64,000 nt of DNA from M3007 sp964646615 (GCA_964646615.1 CAZYEV010000065.1:1-64000); one strand, 5' to 3'. Shown: positions 1 to 8,628, numbered from the stretch's first letter. Numbers and translations are program-made. Notes: generated by a model not told the origin, from the letters alone.

Positions 1-361
1 GTGGGGGTTCGGCTGGGGGCGCTTCGGGAGCCTTGCGGCGCTTGGCAGGTGGCGGTTCGGGCGATGCGTCGGGTTCGTCGGCTTGCGGCCAGACGGGAGC
101 ATCGGGTGGCGGAGCGGGCGCCGTTTTGCGCGCAGCGTCGACGGGTGGCGGCAGGGCCTTTTCGGGTACGATTTCTGTCATGCCGGCCCAGTAGTACCAG
201 CCGTTGGCGTCGGCATACCAGAGGCTGACGCCCTCGAGTGCCTCGCCCTGCACAGGAGCGGCCTCGACGACTGTCCCGGCAAAGGCGATGCCGATGGGTT
301 CGCTACCCGTCGCCGAAGGCACCGGCCGGATGTAAGTATCGCTCAGGAAGCGGATTTTCAT
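1..361 (-). CDS. SH3-like domain protein, C-terminus beyond window (partial)
   Basis: This reading frame starts at the ATG at 361 and runs open for 120 codons to the left edge, so the C-terminus is missing. The first ~65 residues look like a small bacterial SH3-like beta-barrel: an N-terminal KIRFLSDTYIRPVPS strand, a central VSLWYADANGWYYWAG segment rich in Trp and Tyr, then a Pro/Ala-rich linker (PPPVDAARKTAPAPPP). Such domains often lead secreted or cell-wall enzymes, but no catalytic domain is visible here. It lies 22 bp after the membrane-protein gene on the same strand, so it is probably the most distal eCIS-operon gene in view. Function unknown; wall-hydrolase or cargo roles are only possibilities. 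Confidence 0.6.
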   Translation of the reverse strand, partial: MKIRFLSDTYIRPVPSATGSEPIGIAFAGTVVEAAPVQGEALEGVSLWYADANGWYYWAGMTEIVPEKALPPPVDAARKTAPAPPPDAPVWPQADEPDASPEPPPAKRRKAPEAPPAEPP

Positions 362-383
362 GACATGCAGCGTTTGCGCGGGG

Positions 384-1346
384 TCAGCCCACCGGGTTGG
401 AAGAAGCGGCGTGTGCGGGCAACTGGCGGCGCGGCGCCGCTTCGCCACTCGTCGAAGAAGGCGGGTTGGCATCGCCACTGCGGCGCATGCCCAGTAGCAT
501 CCGCAACAGGTCGAACCAGAAGGGAGCGCCCAGCGTAACAGCCACGGCCGTCAGCAGCCAGCCCAGCAGCTTGCTCAGCCACCACGGGAAGGTACGCTCG
601 CCACTATCGGCCTCATACCAGCCCAGCCCCAGCGGTGAGCGGATGTACTCGATGCGCTGAAGGGCTGAGTCCACCCGTGCCACAGCCTGGTCGAGCGCAA
701 GCGCGGTGGTGTCGCCGCTCGCTACGGTAGCCGTCTGAGCCGCAAAGTCAGAGGCCATTTCTACCAGCAGGCGCTGCGTCGTAATGTTGGAAGAAATGCT
801 GTGGTACATCTGGATAGTATCCACATTGAACAGCAATGCCAGTGCCAGCCCAATGCCCAAAAGCCACCACTTCACGGAACGCCTGTACCAGTCGGTCGAG
901 CGCTGCATGACCTCGTCGAACCACAGCTCTGCCTGCGCGCGCAGGGCCGTGGGGTCATTGCCCGCGCGGCGCACCAGGTACTGGAGCATCCGCCTGGCGT
1001 CGCCCTCCTCCATGTTCTGCAAGCGCGCCTCGGCCTGCGAAGAGTCATCACCGTACAACACATCTTGCAGCACCGTGGCAAACACCCGGCGGCTGAGGTA
1101 CGCCGGCAGATGATAGGCCGACGGCCGCGCCTGCCGGTAGTTGGCCGCGTACGTGCACTGCCGAAACAACGGGTGCCGCACAAACGCATCCATCTTCTCG
1201 CCCAGCATGTTCTCCAGCGTATGCCGCAAATGGCGCGCCCGCAACGACAGAGCCGCTGCAAGAACCTCCAGCACCGCCGTAGCCAACAGGCTGAACAGCA
1301 ACAGGACGAATACTATACCAATGACGATATTCAGGGTGGTGAACAT
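384..1346 (-). CDS. Three-helix membrane protein of the eCIS operon, unknown function
   Basis: This 320-residue protein has three clear hydrophobic segments: residues ~5-27, ~159-177 and ~257-283. About 130 residues of charged helical sequence separate the first two, and ~80 residues rich in Ala, Thr and Asp separate the second pair. The C-terminus is polar and low in complexity. I do not recognise the family. It follows the phospholipase-like cargo gene by 31 bp and precedes the SH3-like gene by 22 bp, so it is probably co-transcribed with the eCIS. A membrane anchor, release or self-protection function could be imagined, but nothing in the sequence decides between them. Confidence 0.75.
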   Translation of the reverse strand: MFTTLNIVIGIVFVLLLFSLLATAVLEVLAAALSLRARHLRHTLENMLGEKMDAFVRHPLFRQCTYAANYRQARPSAYHLPAYLSRRVFATVLQDVLYGDDSSQAEARLQNMEEGDARRMLQYLVRRAGNDPTALRAQAELWFDEVMQRSTDWYRRSVKWWLLGIGLALALLFNVDTIQMYHSISSNITTQRLLVEMASDFAAQTATVASGDTTALALDQAVARVDSALQRIEYIRSPLGLGWYEADSGERTFPWWLSKLLGWLLTAVAVTLGAPFWFDLLRMLLGMRRSGDANPPSSTSGEAAPRRQLPAHAASSNPVG

Positions 1347-1377
1347 GGCAGGTGTGGTTTAGGTAGTGAGTGGTATC

Positions 1378-2301
1378 CTAACAATGACATACCTGAGATT
1401 GCCTTTGCCGGTGCGCCGAGGCGCCACCTATGCGAAGGCCTGCGAAATACCGGTAAGCCCAATTTCGGCATTTATCCCGGATGGCGGGCGTAGCCGTAGA
1501 ACGCGCACAGACAGCCAGCATGTTGGTCAGCATAGCCCGGTCACAGGCGCTTCGGTCGGAACCGCAGGTCTGATAGCATTCATCGTGCAAATCGCATGGC
1601 AATCCCTGGCTTGCACCCGTCCTGGAGCCAAAGTGCGTATCTGCCCCACCGGCGGGGTTATCCTTATCTATTCCCCAAAAAGCGGCCAGTGCCGGAGGCA
1701 CACTGCAGCCATCGTATTCAAATTGCCACCGACCGCCAACACATGCACGCTGCACGGTGCCCTCGCGCTGCTGCCCCACATGCACCAGCTCATGCGCCAG
1801 CAACCGCTTGCCTTGCTCGCTCGAAGGCTGATACTGCCCTTGTCCAAAGACAATATGCCGCCCGCTCGTATAGGCCCGGGCCTGAATGGCCGCCGCACTG
1901 TGGGCAGCCTGGGCGTCGGTGTGGATACGCACCTGCGAGAAGTCCTGTCCAAAGCGACTTTCCATAAACTGGCGCGTATCGGCGTCCAGCGGCTGACCAC
2001 CGTTGCTGCGCGCCAGCGTCTGTTGCACGATGGGCGGGGCGGAAAAGCCACCAGAGGCGCCAAAGGCTTCTTTGCGTTGGGCCTGCTCTTCGCGTTCGCA
2101 CTCGGCGCATTTGCGCTGTACGACAGGCGTTTCGCCGTCTTTCATGCGCATGACCTGGTCGGCTATGCGGTCAGCTTCTTGCTCGTAGGCGTCGCCAGGG
2201 GTGTTGACGGTGAGCTTGGGTTGGAAAAACGGAAATGCCTTACTTCGCTGACGCGAAGAAGCAGTGCTAACCGGAGATACGTTTTTAGGTGCTGAGAACA
2301 T
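1378..2301 (-). CDS. DUF4157 leader fused to a phospholipase A2-like domain; probable eCIS toxin cargo
   Basis: The protein (307 residues from the ATG at 2301) has a classic DUF4157 region at ~30-180, including GDAYEQEADRIADQVM, FGQDFSQVRIHTD and the zinc-protease-like LLAHELVHVGQQ (HELVH at 170-174). DUF4157 is commonly found in proteins linked to contractile injection systems. The C-terminal third carries GLPCDLHDECYQTCG with His239-Asp240 flanked by Cys236 and Cys242, followed by ACDRAM and more cysteines. This is the C-x-x-H-D-x-C-Y active-site pattern of phospholipases A2. I infer a membrane-damaging effector loaded by the eCIS. A GTG at 2325 directly after the upstream stop would add eight residues, but the ATG gives a more typical start. 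Catalytic activity is not shown. Confidence 0.85.
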   Translation of the reverse strand: MFSAPKNVSPVSTASSRQRSKAFPFFQPKLTVNTPGDAYEQEADRIADQVMRMKDGETPVVQRKCAECEREEQAQRKEAFGASGGFSAPPIVQQTLARSNGGQPLDADTRQFMESRFGQDFSQVRIHTDAQAAHSAAAIQARAYTSGRHIVFGQGQYQPSSEQGKRLLAHELVHVGQQREGTVQRACVGGRWQFEYDGCSVPPALAAFWGIDKDNPAGGADTHFGSRTGASQGLPCDLHDECYQTCGSDRSACDRAMLTNMLAVCARSTATPAIRDKCRNWAYRYFAGLRIGGASAHRQRQSQVCHC

Positions 2302-2325
2302 GATGCTAAAGCTTAAGCGTGGCAC

Positions 2326-3276
2326 TTAGGGGAACCTTATTTCAAATATAGTTACAGCCGGAGAAGGGGTCAAGTCTCTGTGCGTCGGGGGCAGGGGATC
2401 ACTGCCAGGTAAAGGCATCACCATAAGTGAGCGACGCCTTATCTCCAACAATTGCGACTCGCTTGGAGGGATGGCTCGCCGCATTTGTTGGATAAGAGGT
2501 TCATGTAAGGGCAACTCAGTATTAATTTCCTGCCGTCGTGCCTCTGGGGTAAGCTGAACATGAAAACCATCTGGACCCAAATGATTAGACAGGTAACGGA
2601 CACCAGGGGCTCGATTGTTCAGGAATTGCAGATCACGTCTCATGGCATAGTAGTTTTCCACAATGTGCGCTTGCTGTTCCGGACCAAAATCAAAGAAAGA
2701 ATCTCCGCTTTGTAAGGTATAAGCATACGCAAAATTGCGGTTTCCACGCGTAATCGAAGCAGCAATTTGCTGACCCAATGAGGTCGTCACATAACCAGGC
2801 CCGGAGTGTTGGAATTGCCACACATGCGTCATTTCATGAATCAGCAATTGGGCATGTTCCTGGTTCAGTGGTCTTTCGCCAGTAGAAGGATCAGATGTTC
2901 CCCGATAGTCTTCTATGGAGAAATTTGCAGGCAATCGAATGGTATTACCTGGCGTAGTCCTAGGAGCAACTCCAGTCGTTAAAATCCTGACCCTTGAATA
3001 GTCTATACTATTGCCGAAGACAGTTCTTGCCAGCGCTTCCTCCCTTGCCGTCAGCCGACGTCCCTGCAAAGCACCTTGGGCATCAGATACAGAATGCAGC
3101 AATTCGTCTATCACGGGAGAACGAACTGTTACTCCGCGCCCTCTGCGTGCTTCCTGGCGATGTATCACCTGTCCTGAAGCAGGAGAGAAAAAAGGAGGGC
3201 TGCCTTTTCTTTTGTTATGATGAGCCTGAGTGTGGCAGCCTGACGCTCTAATTTGGGTTGACATGTTCTTTGACAT
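2326..3276 (-). CDS. DUF4157-related HExxH protein in the eCIS cargo block
   Basis: This 316-residue protein has a variable, basic N-terminus and then a core resembling DUF4157-related putative metallopeptidases: LTAREEALARTVFG, a YSRVRI strand, and LLIHEMTHVWQFQ with HEMTH at residues 147-151. A later EQQAHIVENYY helix could supply a third metal ligand (inferred). The C-terminal ~100 residues are not recognised and may be a separate effector or adaptor part. The start could be the ATG at 3276 or at 3264; neither has a strong Shine-Dalgarno sequence. The gene is visibly less GC-rich than the structural eCIS genes (hand counts of two 60-base lines give 43-45%). It lies between two other probable cargo genes, which supports a cargo or cargo-loading role. 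Confidence 0.75.
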   Translation of the reverse strand: MSKNMSTQIRASGCHTQAHHNKRKGSPPFFSPASGQVIHRQEARRGRGVTVRSPVIDELLHSVSDAQGALQGRRLTAREEALARTVFGNSIDYSRVRILTTGVAPRTTPGNTIRLPANFSIEDYRGTSDPSTGERPLNQEHAQLLIHEMTHVWQFQHSGPGYVTTSLGQQIAASITRGNRNFAYAYTLQSGDSFFDFGPEQQAHIVENYYAMRRDLQFLNNRAPGVRYLSNHLGPDGFHVQLTPEARRQEINTELPLHEPLIQQMRRAIPPSESQLLEIRRRSLMVMPLPGSDPLPPTHRDLTPSPAVTIFEIRFP

Positions 3277-3303
3277 TGGGATAAAATTAAAATGGTCTGA
3301 AAC

Positions 3304-3897
3304 TTATGGCCAACGGACATACCGGCTGCGCAGAACGCCTGTTATTTCTGCGGCACTCAAGCGGTCGCCGACTCGTACCCCCGGCCACATGAGTTGTCGG
3401 CTGGCTTCCGGATCTTGGGTATTCGTTGGAATATGCCCCAAGCCTAAAGCATGTCCGATTTCGTGCTCCAATGGTCTATATAGGTTTTTGGCCTGATTAA
3501 TGATAATGACTCGTTCGCCGGCGATCTCAATCGTATATCCTGCAGTAATTTGATTGTTTAATCCTGGCACATAAAATACATTGAGCACGCCTCTTTGGAA
3601 ACGTGGAATGATGAGTTCTACTTCTTCCGCCGTGTAGCTTGTCGCGCCGTCTCTTGATTTTTCCAATACTCCATCGCCGCCCAGTATTTCTCGGGTTTCC
3701 CGTTCGTTTACGTGGATGATCGTATAGGGAAAATCCAGATTTGCCGGAGAAAACACACTGGTTGCTCTTTGGACGTCGGCAGCTACGGTGTTGCTTACTC
3801 CATGCAACAAAAAAATACGTAAGGGCACCTGAGGGCGCGGCGGCGGCGTCTCTGTTCTCTGAAGTTGCACAAGGTTTACCGCTCTCCTTTGGGGCAT
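3304..3897 (-). CDS. Metzincin-like zinc metalloprotease, probable eCIS cargo
   Basis: The 197-residue protein contains the full metzincin zinc site HEIGHALGLGH (about residues 144-154), followed by LMWPG, which could be the Met-turn. This places it with matrixin-like peptidases. It has no signal peptide, so export by a dedicated machine such as the neighbouring eCIS is plausible. The ATG at 3897 is chosen because AAGGAG (minus strand of 3906-3911) lies eight bases upstream. A frame start at 3963 would bury that site. The gene follows the tape-measure gene and begins the low-GC cargo block (hand count of one 60-base line gives 43% GC). Substrate unknown. Confidence 0.85.
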   Translation of the reverse strand: MPQRRAVNLVQLQRTETPPPRPQVPLRIFLLHGVSNTVAADVQRATSVFSPANLDFPYTIIHVNERETREILGGDGVLEKSRDGATSYTAEEVELIIPRFQRGVLNVFYVPGLNNQITAGYTIEIAGERVIIINQAKNLYRPLEHEIGHALGLGHIPTNTQDPEASRQLMWPGVRVGDRLSAAEITGVLRSRYVRWP

Positions 3898-4024
3898 AAA
3901 AAAAACTCCTTGCGACTTTGCCGAATTTGCTGACTGAGTTGTGGTGTATTGTGCTCTTCGCATAAAGTGGTCGTGTGTGCTTGCGTAAAATGGTGTATTC
4001 CCAGCTGGCGACTCCCGCGCTTGT

Positions 4025-5407
4025 TCACCATTCCACCCTGAGCACCACCTTCATCCACGGCAGCCGGACGACGGAGAAGCTCCAGGGCAGGCGAGTGAGC
4101 AGGAGGTCTTGCCCGCGGCGTTCGATGCGCAGCAGGCGGGTTTGGTCGGCGTCGGGTTGGGCGTTGAGGCTGCCGGGGCGTTGGAGGAAGCCCTGGCGCA
4201 GGCCGTCGGGGCTGGTGTTTTTCAGTGCGTTCCAGTGGCCGATGGCGGCATGTAGGAGGTCGAGGCATTCGGCTTTTTCGGCTTTCGTGAGCGGCAAGTC
4301 GGCGGGTATGGGTTCGTCTATGGGCAGGCCGCAGAGGAGTTTGGGCAGCAGGAGGGTGGGTTCGTCGGTGCCCTGCTGGCCGGTGGCTAAGAAGTGGATA
4401 AGGTGTGCGGCGCGGTGCTGGTCGTCGTCGCTTCGGAAGATGCGGTCTTCGATGAGGTTCAGGGCGTCGAAGAAGGCAGGCAGGTAAGGGGCCAGCAGGA
4501 CGACGCCGGCGTTTTCGACGGGTAGTGTGGGCGGTGCTTCGGCAGCGCATTGGGGGTGCGGTTCCCGGGCGGGTGTTTCTTGAGGTATGGGCGTCTGGTC
4601 GCGTTCGCGGTGGGCAGTGTTGCCGTTGGCGGTCGAGCGCTGGTCGGGCGCTGGAGTGGCCGCCTGGCGGGCAGCATCCCGAGGCGAGGGTGTGGCCACT
4701 TCTACGGCGGGCAGGGTCAGCAGGTGCTGGCACAGGCGTAGCAAGAATGCACCTATGGGCGGCATGCGTTCGGCGGTTGGGGCTGTGTCGGAGGCCGAAG
4801 GCAAACGTTGCATTTCCGCGAGCGTTTGGGCCATCCAGCCAGCGGGCAAGCGGAGGGCCTGCTCCATGGTGCGCTGCACGAAGGTAGCGCTGAACTGCCA
4901 CACGAAGCGGCGCAGTGCGGCGGGTTTTTGGCGCAGGAGGTCGGCTATGCGTTGCAGCGTTTCGGGGGGGAGTACTCCGGCTTCGGTCAGCAAAGTTTCG
5001 AGGTCGCGCAGACGGCGGCCTGTGGCGTGCCAGGGCAGCGTGCCCGTTTGGAGAAAGTGGAAGAGCGTTTCGGCGGCGTTGGTGGATGGGTCGAGCGTGC
5101 GTACGCCTTCGGTCTTGTCGGGTGAGGTGACGGGAGTAGTTAGCGACTGGAGCGAGTGTTCGAAGTGTTGGAAGCAGGCTTCGGCAAAGTCGCTTTCCCA
5201 GCGTTCGGGGTCGAGGGTACCGAGGTCGAGGTTTAAGCGTTCGATGCGCACGATGCGGTCTTCGGGGGCCAGGCGGCTGAACAGTTCGTCTAAGCGTGGC
5301 AGCACCTTTTCCTGAAAGACGCGGGCAGCCCGGCGCGGCAGGTCGTCGGCGCGTGTGGCCTCGGGCAGGGCCACTTCCACTATCGTGCGTCGAATGCGGT
5401 GCGTCAT
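4025..5407 (-). CDS. Contractile injection system tape-measure protein (Afp14/Pvc14-like)
   Basis: This 460-residue protein has the layout of the CIS tape-measure family. The N-terminus carries HRIRRTIVEVALPEA followed by RIERLNLDLGTLDP. A variable Pro/Ala-rich middle follows. The conserved C-terminus has VLLAPYLPAFFDALNLIE, LIHFLATGQQGTDEPTLLLP, KLLCGLPIDEP, HWNALKNTSPDGLRQGFLQR and a final LPWMKVVLRVEW. In these systems the protein is thought to set tube length during assembly. The gene overlaps the preceding fibre-like gene by ATGA. Its place after the baseplate genes matches the afp/pvc order. Identification is strong from several independent motifs. Confidence 0.92.
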   Translation of the reverse strand: MTHRIRRTIVEVALPEATRADDLPRRAARVFQEKVLPRLDELFSRLAPEDRIVRIERLNLDLGTLDPERWESDFAEACFQHFEHSLQSLTTPVTSPDKTEGVRTLDPSTNAAETLFHFLQTGTLPWHATGRRLRDLETLLTEAGVLPPETLQRIADLLRQKPAALRRFVWQFSATFVQRTMEQALRLPAGWMAQTLAEMQRLPSASDTAPTAERMPPIGAFLLRLCQHLLTLPAVEVATPSPRDAARQAATPAPDQRSTANGNTAHRERDQTPIPQETPAREPHPQCAAEAPPTLPVENAGVVLLAPYLPAFFDALNLIEDRIFRSDDDQHRAAHLIHFLATGQQGTDEPTLLLPKLLCGLPIDEPIPADLPLTKAEKAECLDLLHAAIGHWNALKNTSPDGLRQGFLQRPGSLNAQPDADQTRLLRIERRGQDLLLTRLPWSFSVVRLPWMKVVLRVEW

Positions 5408-8400
5408 TTCTTACGGACAGATTTTCGGGCGGGCGCTGCGGCCGCGAGTGGAGCGATTTCCTGAACGGGCGTTGGCACAGGCTGTTGGGGCGAGTAGGCT
5501 TTGTCGGCCCATCCAGCCATTGTCTTGCAGCATCGGTAGGGCAGGCTGAAGTCGGCAATAGCGCACCCGTCGGTGTCGGTAACGAGGATGAACGTGCCGC
5601 CTTTGGGCACACCGGCCAGATGCTCGGCCCCCAGCAGCGCCCGCCCAAACGACCAGGCGCGCAGGCGCGGGTCATCGGTGTCGCCCAGGGCGTACAGGTA
5701 CTTGTAGTCGTCTTTGGGGCAGGGAAGGTCTTGCAGGGCGTCCACAGGTATTTGCACGACGTCGAAGTCCAGGTTGTGCTTCTGCACTAAGAAGACCAGC
5801 GCTTCGAACACCGGAAACTCGGGCAGCAGTTCGTTGGAGCCTGCAGGCGGCCTGGAGTAGATGGTTGTGCTTTTTTTGCCTATCAGCCCTTCGATGCGGT
5901 AAAAGTCGTAGGCATCGAGCGAATAGTAGAGCGGTCGCAGCACGGGGCGTCGGCGCGAGTACGACGGGAAGTCGGGCGGTGCATCCGTAGCGTGGTATGA
6001 CAGGATGCGGTCGGTGCTCAGCGTCTTGAAGCGACGGTAGTTCCAGAAGTGCTGAAGCGATTTGGGGTTGTCGTTGAGCGGATAATAGAACGGTATGGAC
6101 TGTTCGCTCAGCGGGTAGAAGTAGCTGCGGCCCGGCGTGATGCGCAGGCGCGAGAAGTCGGGCATTACCGGGATTTCCTCATCGCCCTTTTCGGGCTTGC
6201 ACCAGCCGGGCGGGTCGGCGTTGGGCAGGTAGCCTTCGAGGTAGAAGCCCTCTATCATGGCGAACAGGCGGCAGAAGTACAGCTTGCAGGCGTCCAATCG
6301 GGCTGCGTTGCCGTTGAAGATGGGTGGCTGCTGAAAGTAGTCGCGCAGCGGCGGGCGTTCGTAGCAGGCAGTGGGGTGGTAGGCTGGGCCGAGCATGAAG
6401 AAGCAGCGCTCCAGTTCGAGCATCTCCAGCGTCAGCGGACGCAGGTCGTTCATCAGTTCCGCCAGGGCGTCGCGCAGCTCGTGGTAGGCGGCCATCAGGT
6501 CGCGCGCCCAATCGTAAAAGTATTGGGCGTAGTACTTGACGCCCTTTTCGCCAGTGGGCAGCGCGTCGTTGTACTTCACGAAGCGCACCCATTTTTCCAT
6601 CATCAGGTTGCGCTTGTGGTGGTAGGGCTGTGCGCTGAAGAGCGGAAACAGCATGGGCCGATAGCGCTCGATGAGCAGGCCCAGCGTCTTGTGCAGGTGC
6701 TGGAGCGCTTCGTCCACGATGGGTTTCCATGTCTGGTACAGGTCGTCAAGGCGGCATATTTTGGGAAAATCCGTTGTGTCTAAGTCCTCCGGCGCACAGT
6801 CCTTGTCCTGGTAAAAGCCGAAGCGGTAGAGCGACAGTTCGGGCAGCCCATAGGCCGGATGCAGGCAAAGCCAGAGCGCCTTATCCGACAGGATGTCGTC
6901 CTCAGGGCTGTACTCTTCCTCGAAGATGTAGTCGGCGTTGGGGTTTTGGGGTTTGCATTTATGGCTGAGCGACAGCTTTTTGAGCAGATCTTCGCGCCGG
7001 ATGAGCAGGTAGTGGCGCCTGTCGCTGTCGGGGAGCAGGAGGATGATTTTATCGGCGATGAACGGCTGTTCCTGTTCTATCTGATTTTGGGGCGTCAGCG
7101 GCAGGGCGTCGTCAGGCAGGTTATCGTCGGGCGGTAGCAGTTCCCACACAGGGCAATCGCCAAAGTTGTGTTGAAAATGCGGGCAATCGCCCTCGTAGGT
7201 GAAAGGCCGATAGTGCGAGAACACCAGCGCCCCGCTGATGACGTCCTCTTCGTCACATTCGCCGCTGCTGACCAAGCCCGTGTTGTCCTGGCGCGGCTCC
7301 ACGACGAGCGCCCCTTGAGGCGTAACGCCAACGCCCGGCGTGATGTGCACGTAATGCTTCTGGTCAGAGCGAACATCAAAGCCGCCCACAATGCCCCAGC
7401 CTTGCAGCGCAATGCGCGCCAGCCGGGCGCCCGCAGCGTTGGGATTTTCGCAGCAATCCAGGTCCAGACCCTCCAGCGTCTGGAGAATTTCCTCTACCGT
7501 CGTCTTGTCCGCCTTTTTCTCCAACGCTGCTGTTATCTCTGCCTTGCACTCCGCCAACTCAGTTTTGGTCGCTTTTTCTTCCAAGGCTTTCTGAACCTCA
7601 TCCTTAAGGGCCTCCAGATCGGTCTGATTGGCCTTTTGGCTTATTGCCTGATTGGTGGCGTCCAGGTCGGTCTGGTTGGCTTTGCCATCTAGCTGTTGTT
7701 GGGTTTGGGCTTTAAAATCGTCCAGATCGGTCTGCTCCGCTTTTTGGTTTAATGCCTGGTTGGTGGCAGCGAGGTCGGTCTGGCTGGCTTTACCGTCTAA
7801 TTGCTGTTGGGTTTGGGCTTTAAAATGGTCGAGGTCGTTCTGGTTAGCCTTGCCATTCAGGGCGGTTTTCAGGCCGTCTAATTCGGCTTGTTCGGCTTTG
7901 CCGTCTAAGGCAAACTGGATGTGGGTTTTGAAGGATTCGAAGGTGGTGAGCGGCAGTTTTTGGAGGATTTGCTGCTGGAGGTCGCTGTGGAGGGTAGCAA
8001 TGTTTTGCTGGATGGGGCTCAGTTCGCGTGTGATGAGGAGCAGCACCTGGGCTTCGTTGAGGCCACCCGGGTTGGCGAGTTGGGTTTCGATGAGGGCTAA
8101 GCGCTGGAGCAAGTCGGCGATGCGTGGATCGCTGTACTGCTGGAGTTGCCGGATATCGTTTCGGATAGGGCCGAGGGTCTCTTCAATGAGTTGACGGGCG
8201 GCTGCTTCGGCCAGGGGTGTTTCGCCGAAGGTTTGCTCCAAGGCACCGATGCGTTGGGCGAGTATTTCCAGCGTTTGCAGGTGCGGTTGGAGGCCGTCGG
8301 CGATGAGCTTTTGGGCGGCCTTGGCGTCTATTTTTTCGCCGATAGCTTGGGCCAGCTCCTCGAGTTGGTCAGCAAGCACGGCGATTTTTTCCTGCGTCAG

Positions 8401-8628
8401 CACCAGGTCAGCACCTTGCGCCTGCGCGATTTTCCGAAGGGCGTCGAGGTCTTGCCGCAGGTTTTCGATGCCGAGCGTTGGTGTTTCAATGAGGGCCATC
8501 AGGTCGGCGATGACGCCGATGGCTCGCAGGAGTACCATCTGCGGCGAAGGGCCGCCAGGGGTTCGGAGTTGCTCGACGTACTCCTGAAGTTGGGCTAAAA
8601 GTTCGCTGAAGCGAGCATTATCGGGCAT
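5404..8628 (-). CDS. Large fibre-like/baseplate-associated eCIS protein with coiled-coil repeats
   Basis: This 1074-residue protein occupies the afp13 (tail-fibre) position between a baseplate gene and the tape measure. Residues ~1-230 are helical and Leu/Gln-rich. Residues ~235-380 are tandem units such as GKANQTDLDATNQA and QKAEQTDLDDFKAQ that alternate 16 and 20 residues, a pattern typical of trimeric phage-fibre coiled coils. The remaining ~690 residues are globular, rich in Tyr, Pro and Asp, with DLDCCENPNAAG at the junction, and match nothing I recognise. The tail is basic (PARKSVRKK). I infer a structural, possibly receptor-contacting component. Its size and C-terminal domain are unlike a simple fibre, so baseplate periphery is an alternative. 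Confidence 0.7.
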   Translation of the reverse strand: MPDNARFSELLAQLQEYVEQLRTPGGPSPQMVLLRAIGVIADLMALIETPTLGIENLRQDLDALRKIAQAQGADLVLTQEKIAVLADQLEELAQAIGEKIDAKAAQKLIADGLQPHLQTLEILAQRIGALEQTFGETPLAEAAARQLIEETLGPIRNDIRQLQQYSDPRIADLLQRLALIETQLANPGGLNEAQVLLLITRELSPIQQNIATLHSDLQQQILQKLPLTTFESFKTHIQFALDGKAEQAELDGLKTALNGKANQNDLDHFKAQTQQQLDGKASQTDLAATNQALNQKAEQTDLDDFKAQTQQQLDGKANQTDLDATNQAISQKANQTDLEALKDEVQKALEEKATKTELAECKAEITAALEKKADKTTVEEILQTLEGLDLDCCENPNAAGARLARIALQGWGIVGGFDVRSDQKHYVHITPGVGVTPQGALVVEPRQDNTGLVSSGECDEEDVISGALVFSHYRPFTYEGDCPHFQHNFGDCPVWELLPPDDNLPDDALPLTPQNQIEQEQPFIADKIILLLPDSDRRHYLLIRREDLLKKLSLSHKCKPQNPNADYIFEEEYSPEDDILSDKALWLCLHPAYGLPELSLYRFGFYQDKDCAPEDLDTTDFPKICRLDDLYQTWKPIVDEALQHLHKTLGLLIERYRPMLFPLFSAQPYHHKRNLMMEKWVRFVKYNDALPTGEKGVKYYAQYFYDWARDLMAAYHELRDALAELMNDLRPLTLEMLELERCFFMLGPAYHPTACYERPPLRDYFQQPPIFNGNAARLDACKLYFCRLFAMIEGFYLEGYLPNADPPGWCKPEKGDEEIPVMPDFSRLRITPGRSYFYPLSEQSIPFYYPLNDNPKSLQHFWNYRRFKTLSTDRILSYHATDAPPDFPSYSRRRPVLRPLYYSLDAYDFYRIEGLIGKKSTTIYSRPPAGSNELLPEFPVFEALVFLVQKHNLDFDVVQIPVDALQDLPCPKDDYKYLYALGDTDDPRLRAWSFGRALLGAEHLAGVPKGGTFILVTDTDGCAIADFSLPYRCCKTMAGWADKAYSPQQPVPTPVQEIAPLAAAAPARKSVRKK
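7540..7930 (-). repeat. Tandem coding repeat in the fibre-like gene (108-bp higher-order period)
   Basis: The coding strand repeats units of 16 and 20 codons, giving a 36-codon (108-bp) higher-order period. The string GGGTTTGGGCTTTAAAAT, for example, starts at 7701 and again at 7809 on the plus strand. In protein it is (G/Q)KAxQTDL followed by helical residues. It is protein-coding and not a CRISPR or intergenic repeat. Copy number may vary between strains by slippage. Confidence 0.85.

Noticed and set aside
2302..2325. GTG start at 2325 for the DUF4157-phospholipase gene
   Set aside because: It abuts the previous stop directly; the ATG at 2301 gives a more typical start. It cannot be excluded fully.
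3876..5675. 599-codon minus-strand frame across the tape-measure gene
   Set aside because: It is rich in Arg and Pro, a typical out-of-frame product, and conflicts with the well-supported tape-measure frame.
7540..7930. Possible CRISPR or satellite-like repeat
   Set aside because: The repeats are in frame, encode coiled-coil units, have no unique spacers and lie inside a gene.
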